Origin: Pseudomonadota bacterium
Lineage (GTDB): Bacteria; Cyanobacteriota; Vampirovibrionia; Obscuribacterales; Obscuribacteraceae
Length of the DNA: 64,000 bases
Assembly (NCBI GenBank): GCA_021325555.1
Contig: JAJPGY010000008.1
Location: 38,432 to 102,431 of the forward strand
Direction of reading: 5' to 3'
Below are positions 1 through 8,971 of this stretch, piece after piece. The position numbers and the translations under genes were made by a program. The notes under the pieces are model-generated. The model saw only the letters and a list, made by a program, of their open reading frames with translations. It was not told the origin of the DNA and made no database searches. Position 1 is the stretch's first letter; the number at the start of each line of letters is the position of its first letter.

Positions 1-39
1 CATGGAATCGTTACCTCGCGGTTGAGTGCAGAAACAAGA

Positions 40-65
40 ACGCCGGACCCTTGCGGATCCGGCGT
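40..65 (-). terminator. Probable terminator of the first minus-strand gene
   Basis: A perfect 8-bp stem (ACGCCGGA with TCCGGCGT) with a 10-nt loop lies 20 bases downstream of the stop of the gene ending at 87. On the minus strand it is followed by a T-rich stretch (GTTCTTGTTTC). The T run is broken, so termination may be only partial. Confidence 0.55.
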
Positions 66-86
66 CTGTGGTCGGCGAAGCGCGTC

Positions 87-419
87 CTAAGGCGAGTCCT
101 TCGGCATGAAAAGCCAGATGGCGGCTGTTCTGTCGATGGCGGCGCGCAGCTCCCGAACCTCTTTCAGAAGCCGGTCGACTGCGCCTTCCTCGGCAGCCAG
201 AGCTGCGCTGCCGCTCAGGGCTTCCCCTCGAGTGAGGACGTCCTTGACCGCCGCGTCATGCGGCGCAAGATTGCCGCCCCGCGACTCGACGATAAGCCGG
301 GTGCATTTCAGATCGGACAAGAGCCATGCCAGCTCCTCAACCTTCCCCTCCACGGAGGAGGGCGCGAGTTGGGCACGCTGCTCCGGACACAGGATGTCGC
401 GGTTGTTTTCATCACACAT
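87..419 (-). CDS. Small helical orphan protein
   Basis: This is a 110-aa protein of unknown function. The start at 419 is preceded by GGAGG with a 6-base gap, which is far better than the upstream in-frame start at 506. The sequence is charged and mostly helical, with a likely coiled coil near the C-terminus (residues about 80-100, pattern LLKEVRELRAAI). There is no signal peptide, membrane segment or recognised domain. It stands alone, with a hairpin terminator just downstream. A perfect GTGAAC-N6-GTTCAC palindrome lies 135 bases upstream of the start and could be its operator. The clear ribosome binding site supports a real gene; the function is unknown. Confidence 0.65.
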   Translation of the reverse strand: MCDENNRDILCPEQRAQLAPSSVEGKVEELAWLLSDLKCTRLIVESRGGNLAPHDAAVKDVLTRGEALSGSAALAAEEGAVDRLLKEVRELRAAIDRTAAIWLFMPKDSP

Positions 420-1005
420 AGTTTTCCTCCCTCGACCAGCACAGGCCGGAGCAAGCGACGGATGCTGCCCCCCGGATCTGCAGGCGCAGATTTCGGGTGG
501 CTTCAACAGTGCTGGCAGGACTTCTTGCGGGTCGATTTATCCCTGGTGTGCGCGTGAACAGAAAAGTTCACCTCACCGTAGGCAAGTGAGGCTGCAAATC
601 GCAATCCGGGCTGGTGCCGAGCGCTCCCCCGCAAGCAGCGCGTCCTCGTCGTTCCCCGCGGCCGCGAATACCCTGATGGCAGCAGGCTTCTTGCCGATCA
701 CCCGGATCGATTTCGGTGCACCGCCGCGTCATTTCGCGAGCCGACGGGCACCTCGTAGGCCCACCAACTGCCCACGATCATGAAGAGTTGATCGCGCTTA
801 GCGAAGGCAGCGGCTCGGACGCCGTAATTCCCCCCATCAGGCGCCGGCATGCAGCCCTGCGCTCCGCTAGCGCGGCCCCCCGCCGCGCCGCGGCTGTCAC
901 CACAGCCGGTGCCTAATTCATCACGTCCGGACTGGGCAATTGCACATTGGATCGTGACCGGCCGCCTCTTACGCTGAATTCACTTCCGTGCAAGGCTGGA
1001 TGAAG
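420..1005. other. Intergenic region, no convincing gene
   Basis: This stretch separates the minus-strand orphan from the TPR gene at 1006. Several open frames cross it but none has a ribosome binding site or sensible composition. It holds the GTGAAC-N6-GTTCAC palindrome at 554-571 and otherwise shows nothing I can name. Confidence 0.5.
554..571. promoter_or_regulatory. Operator-like palindrome GTGAAC-N6-GTTCAC (copy 1)
   Basis: Two perfect 6-bp inverted half-sites are separated by AGAAAA. Related sites occur at 8867-8884 and 36448-36465, also intergenic. The GAAC/GTTC half-sites recall LexA-type boxes, but the 6-base spacer is not the 4-base spacer of the Bacillus-type box, so the cognate regulator is unknown. 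Confidence 0.45.
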
Positions 1006-1521
1006 ATGATTCCTGATGTTGTTTGGCAAAACTATATTGATCTGGGCTATCTGGCGCACAGCGTTGGAAATCTCAGCATGGCTGAAAGAATGTTCGAGGC
1101 GGCGCTCGAAGAGGCGCGGATGTTTGGAGCCGACGACGCGCGCCTGGCCGCGAGCTTCAACAACCTGGCGCTCGTCTATCAAAATCAAGGACAGCACCAG
1201 AAGGCCACTGCACTCTACAAACGGGCGCTGGCAGTCTACGAGAGAGCACGCGGCGCCAATAGAAAACACCTGGCCGCCAGCCTGGACAATCTCGCCGAGC
1301 TTTACTTCCAGCGCGGCGATTACGTCAAGGCCAGGGCGTTCTATAAGAAGGTGCTCCAGATATTCGAGCAGCTCTACGGTCCGGACGCGCCGGAGCTGGT
1401 GCCTCGCCTCAAGCGACTGGGCTACATCTACTGCGAGCGCGGGCGATTTGATGAGGCGCTGCAGTTTTACAACCGGGCGCAACAGATAAAGACCATGTCC
1501 GCCGCTCCCGTGGCGTCGTGA
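1006..1521 (+). CDS. Small tetratricopeptide repeat (TPR) protein
   Basis: This is a 171-aa soluble protein built almost entirely from about four 42-residue TPR units of the NB-ARC/kinesin-light-chain type (AAxFNNLALVYQNQG, then ALYKRALAVYE). Such proteins bind partner proteins; the partner is unknown. An in-frame GTG at 988 and an ATG at 1000 exist. I chose the ATG at 1006 because the paralogue at 62393 aligns from exactly this Met (MIxxxVxQxYIxxG). There is no signal peptide. The histidine kinase follows on the same strand after about 160 bases, so the two could be co-expressed, although an AT-rich promoter-like segment (TATATAAA near 1645) lies between them. Confidence 0.8.
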   Translation: MIPDVVWQNYIDLGYLAHSVGNLSMAERMFEAALEEARMFGADDARLAASFNNLALVYQNQGQHQKATALYKRALAVYERARGANRKHLAASLDNLAELYFQRGDYVKARAFYKKVLQIFEQLYGPDAPELVPRLKRLGYIYCERGRFDEALQFYNRAQQIKTMSAAPVAS

Positions 1522-1683
1522 TTGAGCAGGTCATTTTCTGATACCATACAATGTAGTGCGAAACTCAACGATGCTTGTCCCCCGCGGGGTTTGCGTTTTA
1601 CCCTGCAGGCGCCGCATATACGTGCAACAATAGTCAAGGTAGTATATAAAATCCAACAGCGGCAGGTAGTCGCGTGGGGACGC

Positions 1684-4608
1684 ATGCAGGCCGAAAGCAA
1701 TAAGATGTCCTCGGAGCATAAGGGCTCGCAAGCCGCCGGCGAAGCGCAGGCGCACGCCGGCGCAGGTTTCGATTTCCGAAAGGCCCAGGAGCTGGCCAGG
1801 ATCGGGCTGTGGTGCCTGCCCGGGCACGACGAGCCGATGCGGTGCACCGAGGAGTTGTATCATATATTCGGCATCCCGGTCGGCACCCCGCTTTCATGCG
1901 AGCAGCTCCTCGAGCGCGTCCACCCGAACGACAGGCCCTTCGTCGAGGAGTCATGGAAGGAGGCGTCCGGCGGCAAGGCTTGTGACATCGAGCATCGAAT
2001 CGTGGTCGACGGGTCTGTCCTCTGGATCAGCCAGAAGGCTCAACTGCAGGCTGACGCGCACGGGCGGATCATAGCCGGTGCCGGCGCGGTTCAGGACATT
2101 ACCGAGCGCAAGCGGGCTCAAATTGGCGACTACAACCGCCGGCGGATTCTGGAGCTAATGGCGCGCGGCTCCGCGTTAGCAACGGTACTGGAGTATATAG
2201 CAAGGGCCATCGAAGAAGAGAGCGAGGAGGCGCTGTGCTCGATTCTCCTGCTTGATGACAGCGGGCGGCACCTTCTCCACGGCGTTGCTCCAAGCCTTCC
2301 CGACTTTTACAATCAGGCAGTGCACGGCCTGGAGATCGGTCCCGCCGTCGGCTCCTGCGGTGCGGCCGCGTACAAACGGCAGCGGGTGATCGTCGATAAT
2401 GTGCATACCCACCCGAACTGGGCTGTGGCCAGGGAGCTCGTTCAGCAAGCCGGCCTGGGCGCCTGCTGGTCGCAGCCGTTCTTCAGCACGCAAGGGTCGG
2501 TCCTGGGAACGGTGGCGATGTACTATCGGGAGCCCAAGCATCCGTGCGCCAGCGATCTTGCCCTGCTGGAGTCGGCTGCTCACCTGACCGGAATTGCGGT
2601 CGAGCACTGCCGCACGCAGAAACAGCGGCGGGAGGCGGAGGCTCGCCTGGAGAGCCTGTGCAGGCACTCATACGACGTGATTCACGTCATCGACCTGGAA
2701 GGCCGGATCCAGTACGTAAGCCCGGCGGTCAAGCGCCTGATCGGTTTTGAGCCCGAAGAGCTGGAGGGGCGTGATGGCTTCTCCTTTGTTCATCCCGATG
2801 ACCTTGAAAGCTGCTTGAGCACCTTGGCCAGTCTTGTCCAGAATCCCCAGCAAGTCCACCACCTCGAGTACCGGCTGCGGCACAAGAGCGGCGGCTGGGT
2901 GGAGGTCGAAGGCGTCGCCTCGAACCAGCTCGATGACCCGGCGATCCGGGGAATGGTCATAAACGCCCGGGATATCAGGGAACGGGTGGCAGCGGCGCGG
3001 GAGCTGGAGACGGCCAAGGAGGCGGCGGAGGCCGCAAGCATGGCCAAGAGCGCCTTCCTGGCCAACATGAGCCACGAGATACGCACGCCGATGAACGCGG
3101 TGATAGGCTTGAGCGAGGTCTTGCTGCAGTCCAATCTCGATGAGCGGCAGCGCTCCCTCCTGACCAAGATCCACGAATCCTCTCGCCTGCTGCTGGGCAT
3201 CCTCAACGACGTGCTGGACATCACCAAGATCGAGGCCGGCAAGGTTGCCCTGGAGAACACTGACTTCTCGCTGCACGAGCTGCTCGAGCGCGCCGTGGCC
3301 CTGTTTTCGCCCAAGGCGGTGGAAAAAGGGCTCGTGCTCAATGCGGCGGTGGCGCCGAATATGCCGGACCGCCTGGTTGGCGACCCGCTGCGGATTTCGC
3401 AAGTACTCAACAACCTGCTGAGCAACGCCATCAAGTTCACCATGCGGGGAGAGGTGAAGATAACAGCCGAGCCGGTGAAGCTCTCCAAGACCGGCGCCAC
3501 GGTGCGCATCTGCGTGCACGACACCGGCATCGGCATGAGCGCCCAGGAGCAGCGGCGACTGTTTCAAGCGTTCTCCCAGGCAGACAGCTCGACATCCCGC
3601 CGCTTCGGCGGCACGGGGCTGGGGCTGGCGATCTGCAAGCAGCTCGTTGAGCTCATGGGCGGTCAGGTGACCGTCGACAGCGAGCCGGCAACGGGATCCA
3701 CATTTTGCGTCCAGCTAAAGCTCAAGCGCTCGAGGCAGGCGGCTGCCCGGGCGCCGAAAGCGGAGATTGCCGCCGGCGAGGGTTGCTGCGGTCTTCAGGT
3801 GCTGGTTGTCGAGGACGACCCGGTAAACCAGCTTGTGGCCCGCGAGATGCTGGAGCTGGGCGGGGCCAGCGTCACGGTCGTCGACTCGGGGCTGGCCGCC
3901 GCCGAGATCCTGAAAGAGCAGCCCTTCGACGTCGTGCTCATGGATATCCACATGCCCGGCATGGACGGCTACCAGGCAACCAGGCTGATCCGGGCTATGC
4001 CCGGCAAGGAAAGCCTGCCAATTATCGCCGCCACGGCCTCGGCTATGCAACAGGAGCGGCAGCGGTGCCTGGAAGCGGGCATGTCGGATCACGTGGCCAA
4101 ACCATTCGAGCTTCACTCGCTGCTGCACACGGTCGGCAAATGGTCCAGCCGCTTGAATCACAGCAGGCTGACGGCACCGGCAGCTCCAGCAGCCGGCTCG
4201 GCGGCCGGCACCGATTCCTGTGCCTGCGCGCTGCCCCGGTCCTGGCGTGACCTGCAGATGGTCGGTCTGGATATTGAGTCGGCCGTGCGCAATCTGAACG
4301 GTGACATCGACCTCTACCTTTCAGTGGTGAACACCTTCCTCGATGAATTCGCCGCCAGCGTCGAAGAGCTGGCCAGATACCGCGAACCCGAAGGCCGGGA
4401 GAATCGCCTGATCCGCGCCCACAGCATGGCGACTGCCGCAGCCCTGGTCGGCGCGTCGCAGTTGAGCGAGTACGCCAGGATTTACGAGAGGCAGCTCCGC
4501 CAGAGCACCGACGGCGAGGAGCTGGACAGCGCCGGCCGCCACCTGATCGAGGAGCTCGGCCGGGTTCTGGCCAGCCTCAACACGCTCATTTTACTGTCAG
4601 CCGAATAA
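1684..4608 (+). CDS. Hybrid sensor histidine kinase (PAS-GAF-PAS-HisKA-HATPase-REC-HPt)
   Basis: A 974-aa phosphorelay protein. In order it has a PAS domain (about 30-150), a GAF domain (about 165-320), a second PAS domain (about 340-450), HisKA with the H-box FLANMSHEIRTPMN (His464), HATPase_c (N box LLSNAIKF, G boxes DTGIGM and GGTGLGL), a receiver with Asp754 in LMDIHMPGMDG and the conserved Lys of VAKPF, and a C-terminal HPt-like helical bundle with candidate His913. The HPt lacks the usual Lys-Gly after the histidine (HSMATAA instead of HxLKGS), so its phosphotransfer role is less certain. There is no transmembrane segment, so it is probably a cytosolic redox, ligand or light-type sensor. 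The frame is open from 1522, but I start at 1684 after GGGGA; an AT-rich TATATAAA lies 35 bases upstream. No partner response regulator is adjacent. Confidence 0.9.
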   Translation: MQAESNKMSSEHKGSQAAGEAQAHAGAGFDFRKAQELARIGLWCLPGHDEPMRCTEELYHIFGIPVGTPLSCEQLLERVHPNDRPFVEESWKEASGGKACDIEHRIVVDGSVLWISQKAQLQADAHGRIIAGAGAVQDITERKRAQIGDYNRRRILELMARGSALATVLEYIARAIEEESEEALCSILLLDDSGRHLLHGVAPSLPDFYNQAVHGLEIGPAVGSCGAAAYKRQRVIVDNVHTHPNWAVARELVQQAGLGACWSQPFFSTQGSVLGTVAMYYREPKHPCASDLALLESAAHLTGIAVEHCRTQKQRREAEARLESLCRHSYDVIHVIDLEGRIQYVSPAVKRLIGFEPEELEGRDGFSFVHPDDLESCLSTLASLVQNPQQVHHLEYRLRHKSGGWVEVEGVASNQLDDPAIRGMVINARDIRERVAAARELETAKEAAEAASMAKSAFLANMSHEIRTPMNAVIGLSEVLLQSNLDERQRSLLTKIHESSRLLLGILNDVLDITKIEAGKVALENTDFSLHELLERAVALFSPKAVEKGLVLNAAVAPNMPDRLVGDPLRISQVLNNLLSNAIKFTMRGEVKITAEPVKLSKTGATVRICVHDTGIGMSAQEQRRLFQAFSQADSSTSRRFGGTGLGLAICKQLVELMGGQVTVDSEPATGSTFCVQLKLKRSRQAAARAPKAEIAAGEGCCGLQVLVVEDDPVNQLVAREMLELGGASVTVVDSGLAAAEILKEQPFDVVLMDIHMPGMDGYQATRLIRAMPGKESLPIIAATASAMQQERQRCLEAGMSDHVAKPFELHSLLHTVGKWSSRLNHSRLTAPAAPAAGSAAGTDSCACALPRSWRDLQMVGLDIESAVRNLNGDIDLYLSVVNTFLDEFAASVEELARYREPEGRENRLIRAHSMATAAALVGASQLSEYARIYERQLRQSTDGEELDSAGRHLIEELGRVLASLNTLILLSAE

Positions 4609-5046
4609 GCTCGCGGGAACAAACGCCAGCGCTCGTTGGCGGAACGCCCTGACGGCCTCGCCGTTTGCCGCCCGGCGCAGGCGAGCCGCCCGCGCGAGCC
4701 TCATGAATGGCAGCTGCCCGCTGTCCAACCAAAGAGGAGTCATTGCAACTCCTTCGAGAGACGTCTTCTCAGTGTACCATATTCTTTAGTTATCATCCCC
4801 CCAAAAAAACGAAAGGGCTAAACCTAAGGCGAACCGGAACTGATCGCCCTAGCCGAAAAAAAAATCACCATCTGTGGCGAGCCTGGGCTGCCAGTAGGAG
4901 ACAGCCTGGGTGCACGGGGGGCGAAAGAAGCAGCAGGTTAAACCGCCCCTTCTCCCCCGTGCACCCGCGGACTGCCGGATGGCTGACCGGCTTACAGGCG
5001 CCCCGGGCAGGACCACGGAACAGGGTTGTCTCAACTGACGCGGCAA
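4609..5046. other. Convergent intergenic region with a long inverted repeat
   Basis: The region lies between two converging genes. It contains an AT-rich patch near 4771-4810 and a perfect 13-bp inverted repeat at 4908-4920 and 4954-4966 with 33 bases between the arms. I see no gene with a ribosome binding site. Confidence 0.5.
4908..4966. repeat. 13-bp inverted repeat with 33-nt spacer
   Basis: GGGTGCACGGGGG at 4908-4920 is the exact reverse complement of 4954-4966, with a possible 3-bp inner extension. It sits between the 3' ends of two converging genes and may act as a bidirectional terminator, although neither side has a long T run. Confidence 0.5.
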
Positions 5047-5967
5047 CTAAGCGGGGGGTGGGGGAGAGGACTCCGGCGGCTGCAAACTGGAATCCTTGCC
5101 GGAGTCTTGGCGGCGCCCGGCAAGCAGCTCGGTGAGCAGGCGATTGTTCGTCTTCAGCTCCTCGAGGATCTGTTTTTGCAGCTCGCGGTCATCAGCCGAT
5201 CCCTGCCCGCCGCGAAAGATTGGCCCTGCTCCGCCGTACATGTCGCCCGGACCACGCCCGAACAGACGGCTGCGAACGAACTCGGAGATCAACCCGAGGA
5301 AGACGCCGGCAAGCCCGATGCCGCCCAGCATGATCACCACCCCAACGGCGCGGCCGAGCCCGGTTTTGGGAACGAGGTCGCCGTAGCCGATGGTAGTAAT
5401 AGTGGACATGCAGTACCAGGCAGCGTCCCAGACCGTTGGAAAGGTCTGGGGCTCCACCTGATTGAGCACCACGGAGGCGGTGCTGACCAGGGCGAGCGCG
5501 GCCGAGCCGGTAACGATCAGAGGGTGCGAGCTGAAGCGACGGATCGTCCAGCGGGCAACACGCCAGGCGTGAGCCAGCGTGCCGGCCACCTGCAGCGTGT
5601 TCACCGAGAAGAGGCTGGTTAAGTGGTGGAACAGGCCGGCCTGGTAGTGAGGGAACCAGGCGACGCAGATCACAATCTCCAGCACGTGCTTGCGCACGTA
5701 CTCGACCTTGTTTCTGGTGACGACCCCATAGACCACCACGTAAGCGACAAAGGCAAGCCAGATGCCGATCCGCATCCATCCCTGGAACTGGTCCCAGCTG
5801 ACGCTGAGCAGCGGAATCGAGCTGCCAGACTTGACGAACTCGTTGGTAAAGACCAGGGCGACGGCTATTGCCGATAGAAGAGCGAGTACATTGCGAACTT
5901 TGTACTCAGCGCGCACAACCGCATCGCGAAGGTTCTCGCACGGCTGGCACGTAACAGGCTTTTTCAT
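5047..5967 (-). CDS. Voltage-gated-type potassium channel
   Basis: A 306-aa membrane protein of the six-helix Kv-like family. The selectivity filter TIGYGD is at residues 192-197, preceded by the pore helix. Hydrophobic segments lie at about 27-44, 66-83, 95-108, 150-170 and 204-230. An arginine-spaced segment (RVARWTIRR, about 136-144) resembles a voltage-sensing S4. The cytosolic C-terminus is Gly-rich, then coiled-coil (about 255-282, likely tetramerising), and ends in a proline run. The start is set by GGAGG before ATG at 5967. It conducts K+ across the inner membrane; gating is inferred only. It lies downstream of the pepP-like gene on the same strand, but a strong hairpin between them suggests separate transcription. 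Confidence 0.88.
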   Translation of the reverse strand: MKKPVTCQPCENLRDAVVRAEYKVRNVLALLSAIAVALVFTNEFVKSGSSIPLLSVSWDQFQGWMRIGIWLAFVAYVVVYGVVTRNKVEYVRKHVLEIVICVAWFPHYQAGLFHHLTSLFSVNTLQVAGTLAHAWRVARWTIRRFSSHPLIVTGSAALALVSTASVVLNQVEPQTFPTVWDAAWYCMSTITTIGYGDLVPKTGLGRAVGVVIMLGGIGLAGVFLGLISEFVRSRLFGRGPGDMYGGAGPIFRGGQGSADDRELQKQILEELKTNNRLLTELLAGRRQDSGKDSSLQPPESSPPPPA

Positions 5968-6032
5968 CAGTAGCTACCTCCCCGGGGCTCGGGAAGCCCC
6001 GTATGGCGGGTGTTGCGTTGGGAAAGTAGTCG

Positions 6033-6060
6033 CGGCCGGCCCGCACGAGCGGGCCGGCCG
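6033..6060 (-). terminator. Hairpin after the Xaa-Pro aminopeptidase gene
   Basis: A perfect 12-bp G+C stem with a 4-nt loop (ACGA) starts 16 bases past the stop at 6076. The following minus-strand bases (CTACTTTCCC) are only weakly T-rich. Confidence 0.55.
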
Positions 6061-6075
6061 TACATCCGGATCCGG

Positions 6076-7446
6076 CTATCGCCGCGCCATCAGCGCTTCG
6101 ATCTCCTCGATCGTCTTGGGAACGGCGGCGGTGAGCACCACGCAGCCATCGGCCGTTATCACCACATCGTCCTCGATGCGCACCCCGATGCCCCGGTAGC
6201 GCTTGGGAACGCGCTTGTCGGCGGCGTCGAAGTAGAGACCGGGCTCGACAGTGAAGACCATGCCCGGCTCGAGGATGCGCCGCTTACCCTTGCCCTTGTC
6301 GGAGCGGGTGCCGTCGGCGGTACCGTAGCTGCCCACGTCGTGGACGTCGATGCCCATCCAGTGGCTGGTGCCGTGCATGAAGAAGTCAGCCAGGCAGACC
6401 TTCTTCTTGCCCTTCGCCTTGCCGTTCTTGAGGGCAGACTTGGACAGGATGCCCAGCTCGACCAGCCCTTCGGCCATGACCTTGCCGGCGATCTTGTGCA
6501 GCTTGCCCAGGCGGACGCCGGGGCGGGCAGCCTTGATGGCCGCCATCTGCGCCTTGAGCACCAGGTTGTAGATCTCGGCCTGCGGCTTGCTGAAGCGCCC
6601 GTTCACCGGGTACGTGCGGGTGATGTCGGAGGCGTAGCCCTCGTATTCGCAGGCAGCGTCCACCAGCACCAGGGCGCCCTCTTCCAGCGTGTCGCGGTTG
6701 CTCGTGTAGTGCAGCACGACCGCGTTGTTGCCGCCGGCGACGATCGAGTCGTAGGCGGGGGCGCCGGCGCCGTGGAAGGTGAAGCAGCACTCCAGAATGG
6801 CCTGGAGCTGATACTCCTTGAGTCCCGGCTTGCAGAAGGCCATCGCCTCACGGTGCGCCTCGGCGGAGATCGCCGCCGCATGGCGCATGAGCGCAAGCTC
6901 CTGCTCCGACTTGTGGAGGCGCATCTCGTGGATGATCGTCTCCGGGTTGGACAGCTCCTTTTGCGTGTCTTGCCACAGGTCGCGGAACTTCTCGTCGAAC
7001 TCCCCGTTGCGGCCGAACTTGTAGTAGACGTGGTCTGCCCTGGCGATGAGCTTGCCCACCACCTCGTCGAACCGGTCGACGGTGTAGGCCTTGTCAGCAC
7101 CGTAGCGCTTCCTGGCCCCTTCGACCCCCTCGCGGATGCCGGTCCAGATCTCCTGCTTGCGGTCCTTGGGACGCACGAGCATGGTCAGCCTGGTCTTGCC
7201 GCCAAAGTTGGTGACGACCAGAGCGCTCTGCGGCTCGGCAAAGCCGTTAAGGTAGAGGATGTCCGACGACTGCCGGTACTTGTACTCGGTGTCGTTGCTG
7301 CGCGTCTGCTCGGGGTTGCTGACGATGATCGCCACCGAATTCGGTGCCAACCGTTTGGCAAACTCCTCGAGACGGCGGGCGGCCTCCTGACGGTCCGGTC
7401 GGGGACCGTTCAGCCGCCCGCATCCAGTATGAGTGTGATGCATCAT
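6076..7446 (-). CDS. pepP: Xaa-Pro aminopeptidase (M24B)
   Basis: A 456-aa cytosolic metallopeptidase that removes an N-terminal residue preceding proline. It has the N-terminal AMP_N (creatinase-like) domain (about 15-150; FLYLNGF-type sequence ILYLNGFAEP) and the C-terminal pita-bread fold. All five dinuclear metal ligands are visible: Asp of LVDAA, Asp of SDITRTYP, His of FMHGTSHWMG, Glu of VEPGLY and Glu of RIEDD. A Lys/Gly-rich insert (NGKAKGKKK) precedes the histidine. I start at the ATG at 7446, after GAGAGG; the frame is open a little further upstream. The neighbouring transporter and M16 peptidase suggest peptide turnover and scavenging. The symbol is by family. Confidence 0.92.
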   Translation of the reverse strand: MMHHTHTGCGRLNGPRPDRQEAARRLEEFAKRLAPNSVAIIVSNPEQTRSNDTEYKYRQSSDILYLNGFAEPQSALVVTNFGGKTRLTMLVRPKDRKQEIWTGIREGVEGARKRYGADKAYTVDRFDEVVGKLIARADHVYYKFGRNGEFDEKFRDLWQDTQKELSNPETIIHEMRLHKSEQELALMRHAAAISAEAHREAMAFCKPGLKEYQLQAILECCFTFHGAGAPAYDSIVAGGNNAVVLHYTSNRDTLEEGALVLVDAACEYEGYASDITRTYPVNGRFSKPQAEIYNLVLKAQMAAIKAARPGVRLGKLHKIAGKVMAEGLVELGILSKSALKNGKAKGKKKVCLADFFMHGTSHWMGIDVHDVGSYGTADGTRSDKGKGKRRILEPGMVFTVEPGLYFDAADKRVPKRYRGIGVRIEDDVVITADGCVVLTAAVPKTIEEIEALMARR

Positions 7447-7570
7447 GGGATTTGACCTCTCTTTGTTCACGGTCGGGAACCGGGTCCCCGGCAGCGAGCC
7501 GGGACCCTGATTCCGCAAGAAAGATGCGGTCGGGGCGCATTGCCTGCGCCCTGACCAGATCGCCTGCGCC

Positions 7571-8791
7571 TCAGAAGAGCAGCCCGGCCACCGCCGCGCT
7601 CATCCAGGTGCTCAGGTTTGCCGCAATGAGCGCCTTGAAGCACATGCGCGCGATCTCGGAGCGCCGCTCGGGGGCCATGGCGCTGAGCCCGCCGATGTTG
7701 ATGGCTATTGAGCCCAGGTTGGCAAAGCCGCAGAGCGCGATCGTGGCGATCACCTGCGTCCGGGCGGCCAGGGCGTAGGGGGCGTGGCCGGCGATCACCT
7801 TCACGAGCTCGCTGTAGGAGACGAACTCGTTGACCACGATCTCGGTTGCCATCAGGCGACCGACGTGGAAGGCCTCGTGCCAGGGCACACCGATGAGCCA
7901 GGCGACCGGCGTCATGAACACGCCCAGGATGTCCTGGATCTGCCAGTGCAGCCCGAAGATGCCCAGCACGCCGCCGAGGGCGCCGTTGAGCAGGGCGACG
8001 AAAGCCACCGCCACCAGCACCATGATCATCACGTTGCCGGCGATCTTGGCGCCGTCCATGGCGCCTATTGTGATCGCGTCGAAGACGTTGGCGCCGGACT
8101 TAGGCACCTGCAGCTCAACCTGTTTCTTCAGGGCCTCGCGGTCCGTCTCCGGCCACAGCATCTTGGCCATGACGATCCCGTGCGGGACAGCCATGAGCGA
8201 TGCGGCAATGAGCCAGGCCGGGTTCATGCCCAGCGCCGTGTAGGCGACAAGCGCCGAGCCGGAGATGGTGCCCATCGCCGCCGTGATCGAGCAGAAAAGC
8301 TCGGACGGGGTGAGCCCGGACAGGTACGGCTTGATCAGCACCTGGCACTCGACCTGCCCGACGAAGATGGCCGAGGAGGCGGACAGCGCTTCGGCGCCGC
8401 TTATCCCCATGGTCCTGGTCAGCAGGCGTGCCATGAGCCTTATCACGCGCTGCATGATTCCGAGATAGTAAGCAAGCGAGCTCAGCGCGGCGACGAAGAT
8501 GATCGAGGCGCCGATGCGCACGAGGAAGATGAACTCGCCCCGGGCCAGCTTGTCGCCGACGACAAAGGCGGCGCCATCGACCGCGTAATCGAGAAGCTTG
8601 TTGACACCCTGCCCCAGGAGCGCGAACGCCTCCCTGGTGCCGGGAACCTTGAGAACAAGAAGGGCGATGACGAGCTGCAGGAATGTTCCGATCCCAACCA
8701 GACGCCAGTCGATCGCCTTCCTGTTGTTCGAGAAGAGATAGGCAACGCCGAGGATGCCGGCGATGCCCACCAGAGCGATGAGCTTATCCAT
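7571..8791 (-). CDS. Concentrative nucleoside transporter (CNT/NupC family)
   Basis: A 406-aa inner-membrane protein with about 10 hydrophobic segments. The family signature regions are present: the ASSAIFVGQVECQ and PSELFCSITAAMGT segments for one substrate half-site, and VVNEFVSY plus FANLGSIAINIGGL for the other. CNT proteins import nucleosides with Na+ or H+. Start at 8791 with GGAG eight bases upstream; the open frame reaches 8884 but has no ribosome binding site there. A GTGAAC-N6-GTTCAC palindrome at 8867-8884 lies about 75 bases upstream and may control it. It is closely followed by pepP on the same strand (124-base gap). Confidence 0.9.
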   Translation of the reverse strand: MDKLIALVGIAGILGVAYLFSNNRKAIDWRLVGIGTFLQLVIALLVLKVPGTREAFALLGQGVNKLLDYAVDGAAFVVGDKLARGEFIFLVRIGASIIFVAALSSLAYYLGIMQRVIRLMARLLTRTMGISGAEALSASSAIFVGQVECQVLIKPYLSGLTPSELFCSITAAMGTISGSALVAYTALGMNPAWLIAASLMAVPHGIVMAKMLWPETDREALKKQVELQVPKSGANVFDAITIGAMDGAKIAGNVMIMVLVAVAFVALLNGALGGVLGIFGLHWQIQDILGVFMTPVAWLIGVPWHEAFHVGRLMATEIVVNEFVSYSELVKVIAGHAPYALAARTQVIATIALCGFANLGSIAINIGGLSAMAPERRSEIARMCFKALIAANLSTWMSAAVAGLLF

Positions 8792-8866
8792 AGAGGATCT
8801 CCATGAATGGAAATTGGCCGGGCGATTGAGGTGATCGCCCGGCCGGGTTAAACGAAGATCCGTGGT

Positions 8867-8884
8867 GTGAACACACAGGTTCAC
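8867..8884. promoter_or_regulatory. Operator-like palindrome GTGAAC-N6-GTTCAC (copy 2)
   Basis: Perfect half-sites separated by ACACAG; the symmetry extends to TGTGAAC/GTTCACA (7 bp). It sits between the M16 peptidase gene and the nucleoside transporter gene, 75 bases before the transporter start. It matches 17 of 20 positions with the site at 36447-36466. Confidence 0.5.
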
Positions 8885-8971
8885 ATCAAGGGGTTAGCCT
8901 TGCGGCGACCGGGGTGGGCTAGCCTCGAATCTGCCCCGGTCCCCGGTCTGCACTGGCGGCGCCGGCGACGG

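Noticed and set aside
6010..7455. 481-codon open frame on the plus strand
   Set aside because: It is antisense to the Xaa-Pro aminopeptidase, whose metal ligands and ribosome binding site are clear; long antisense frames are expected at this G+C content.
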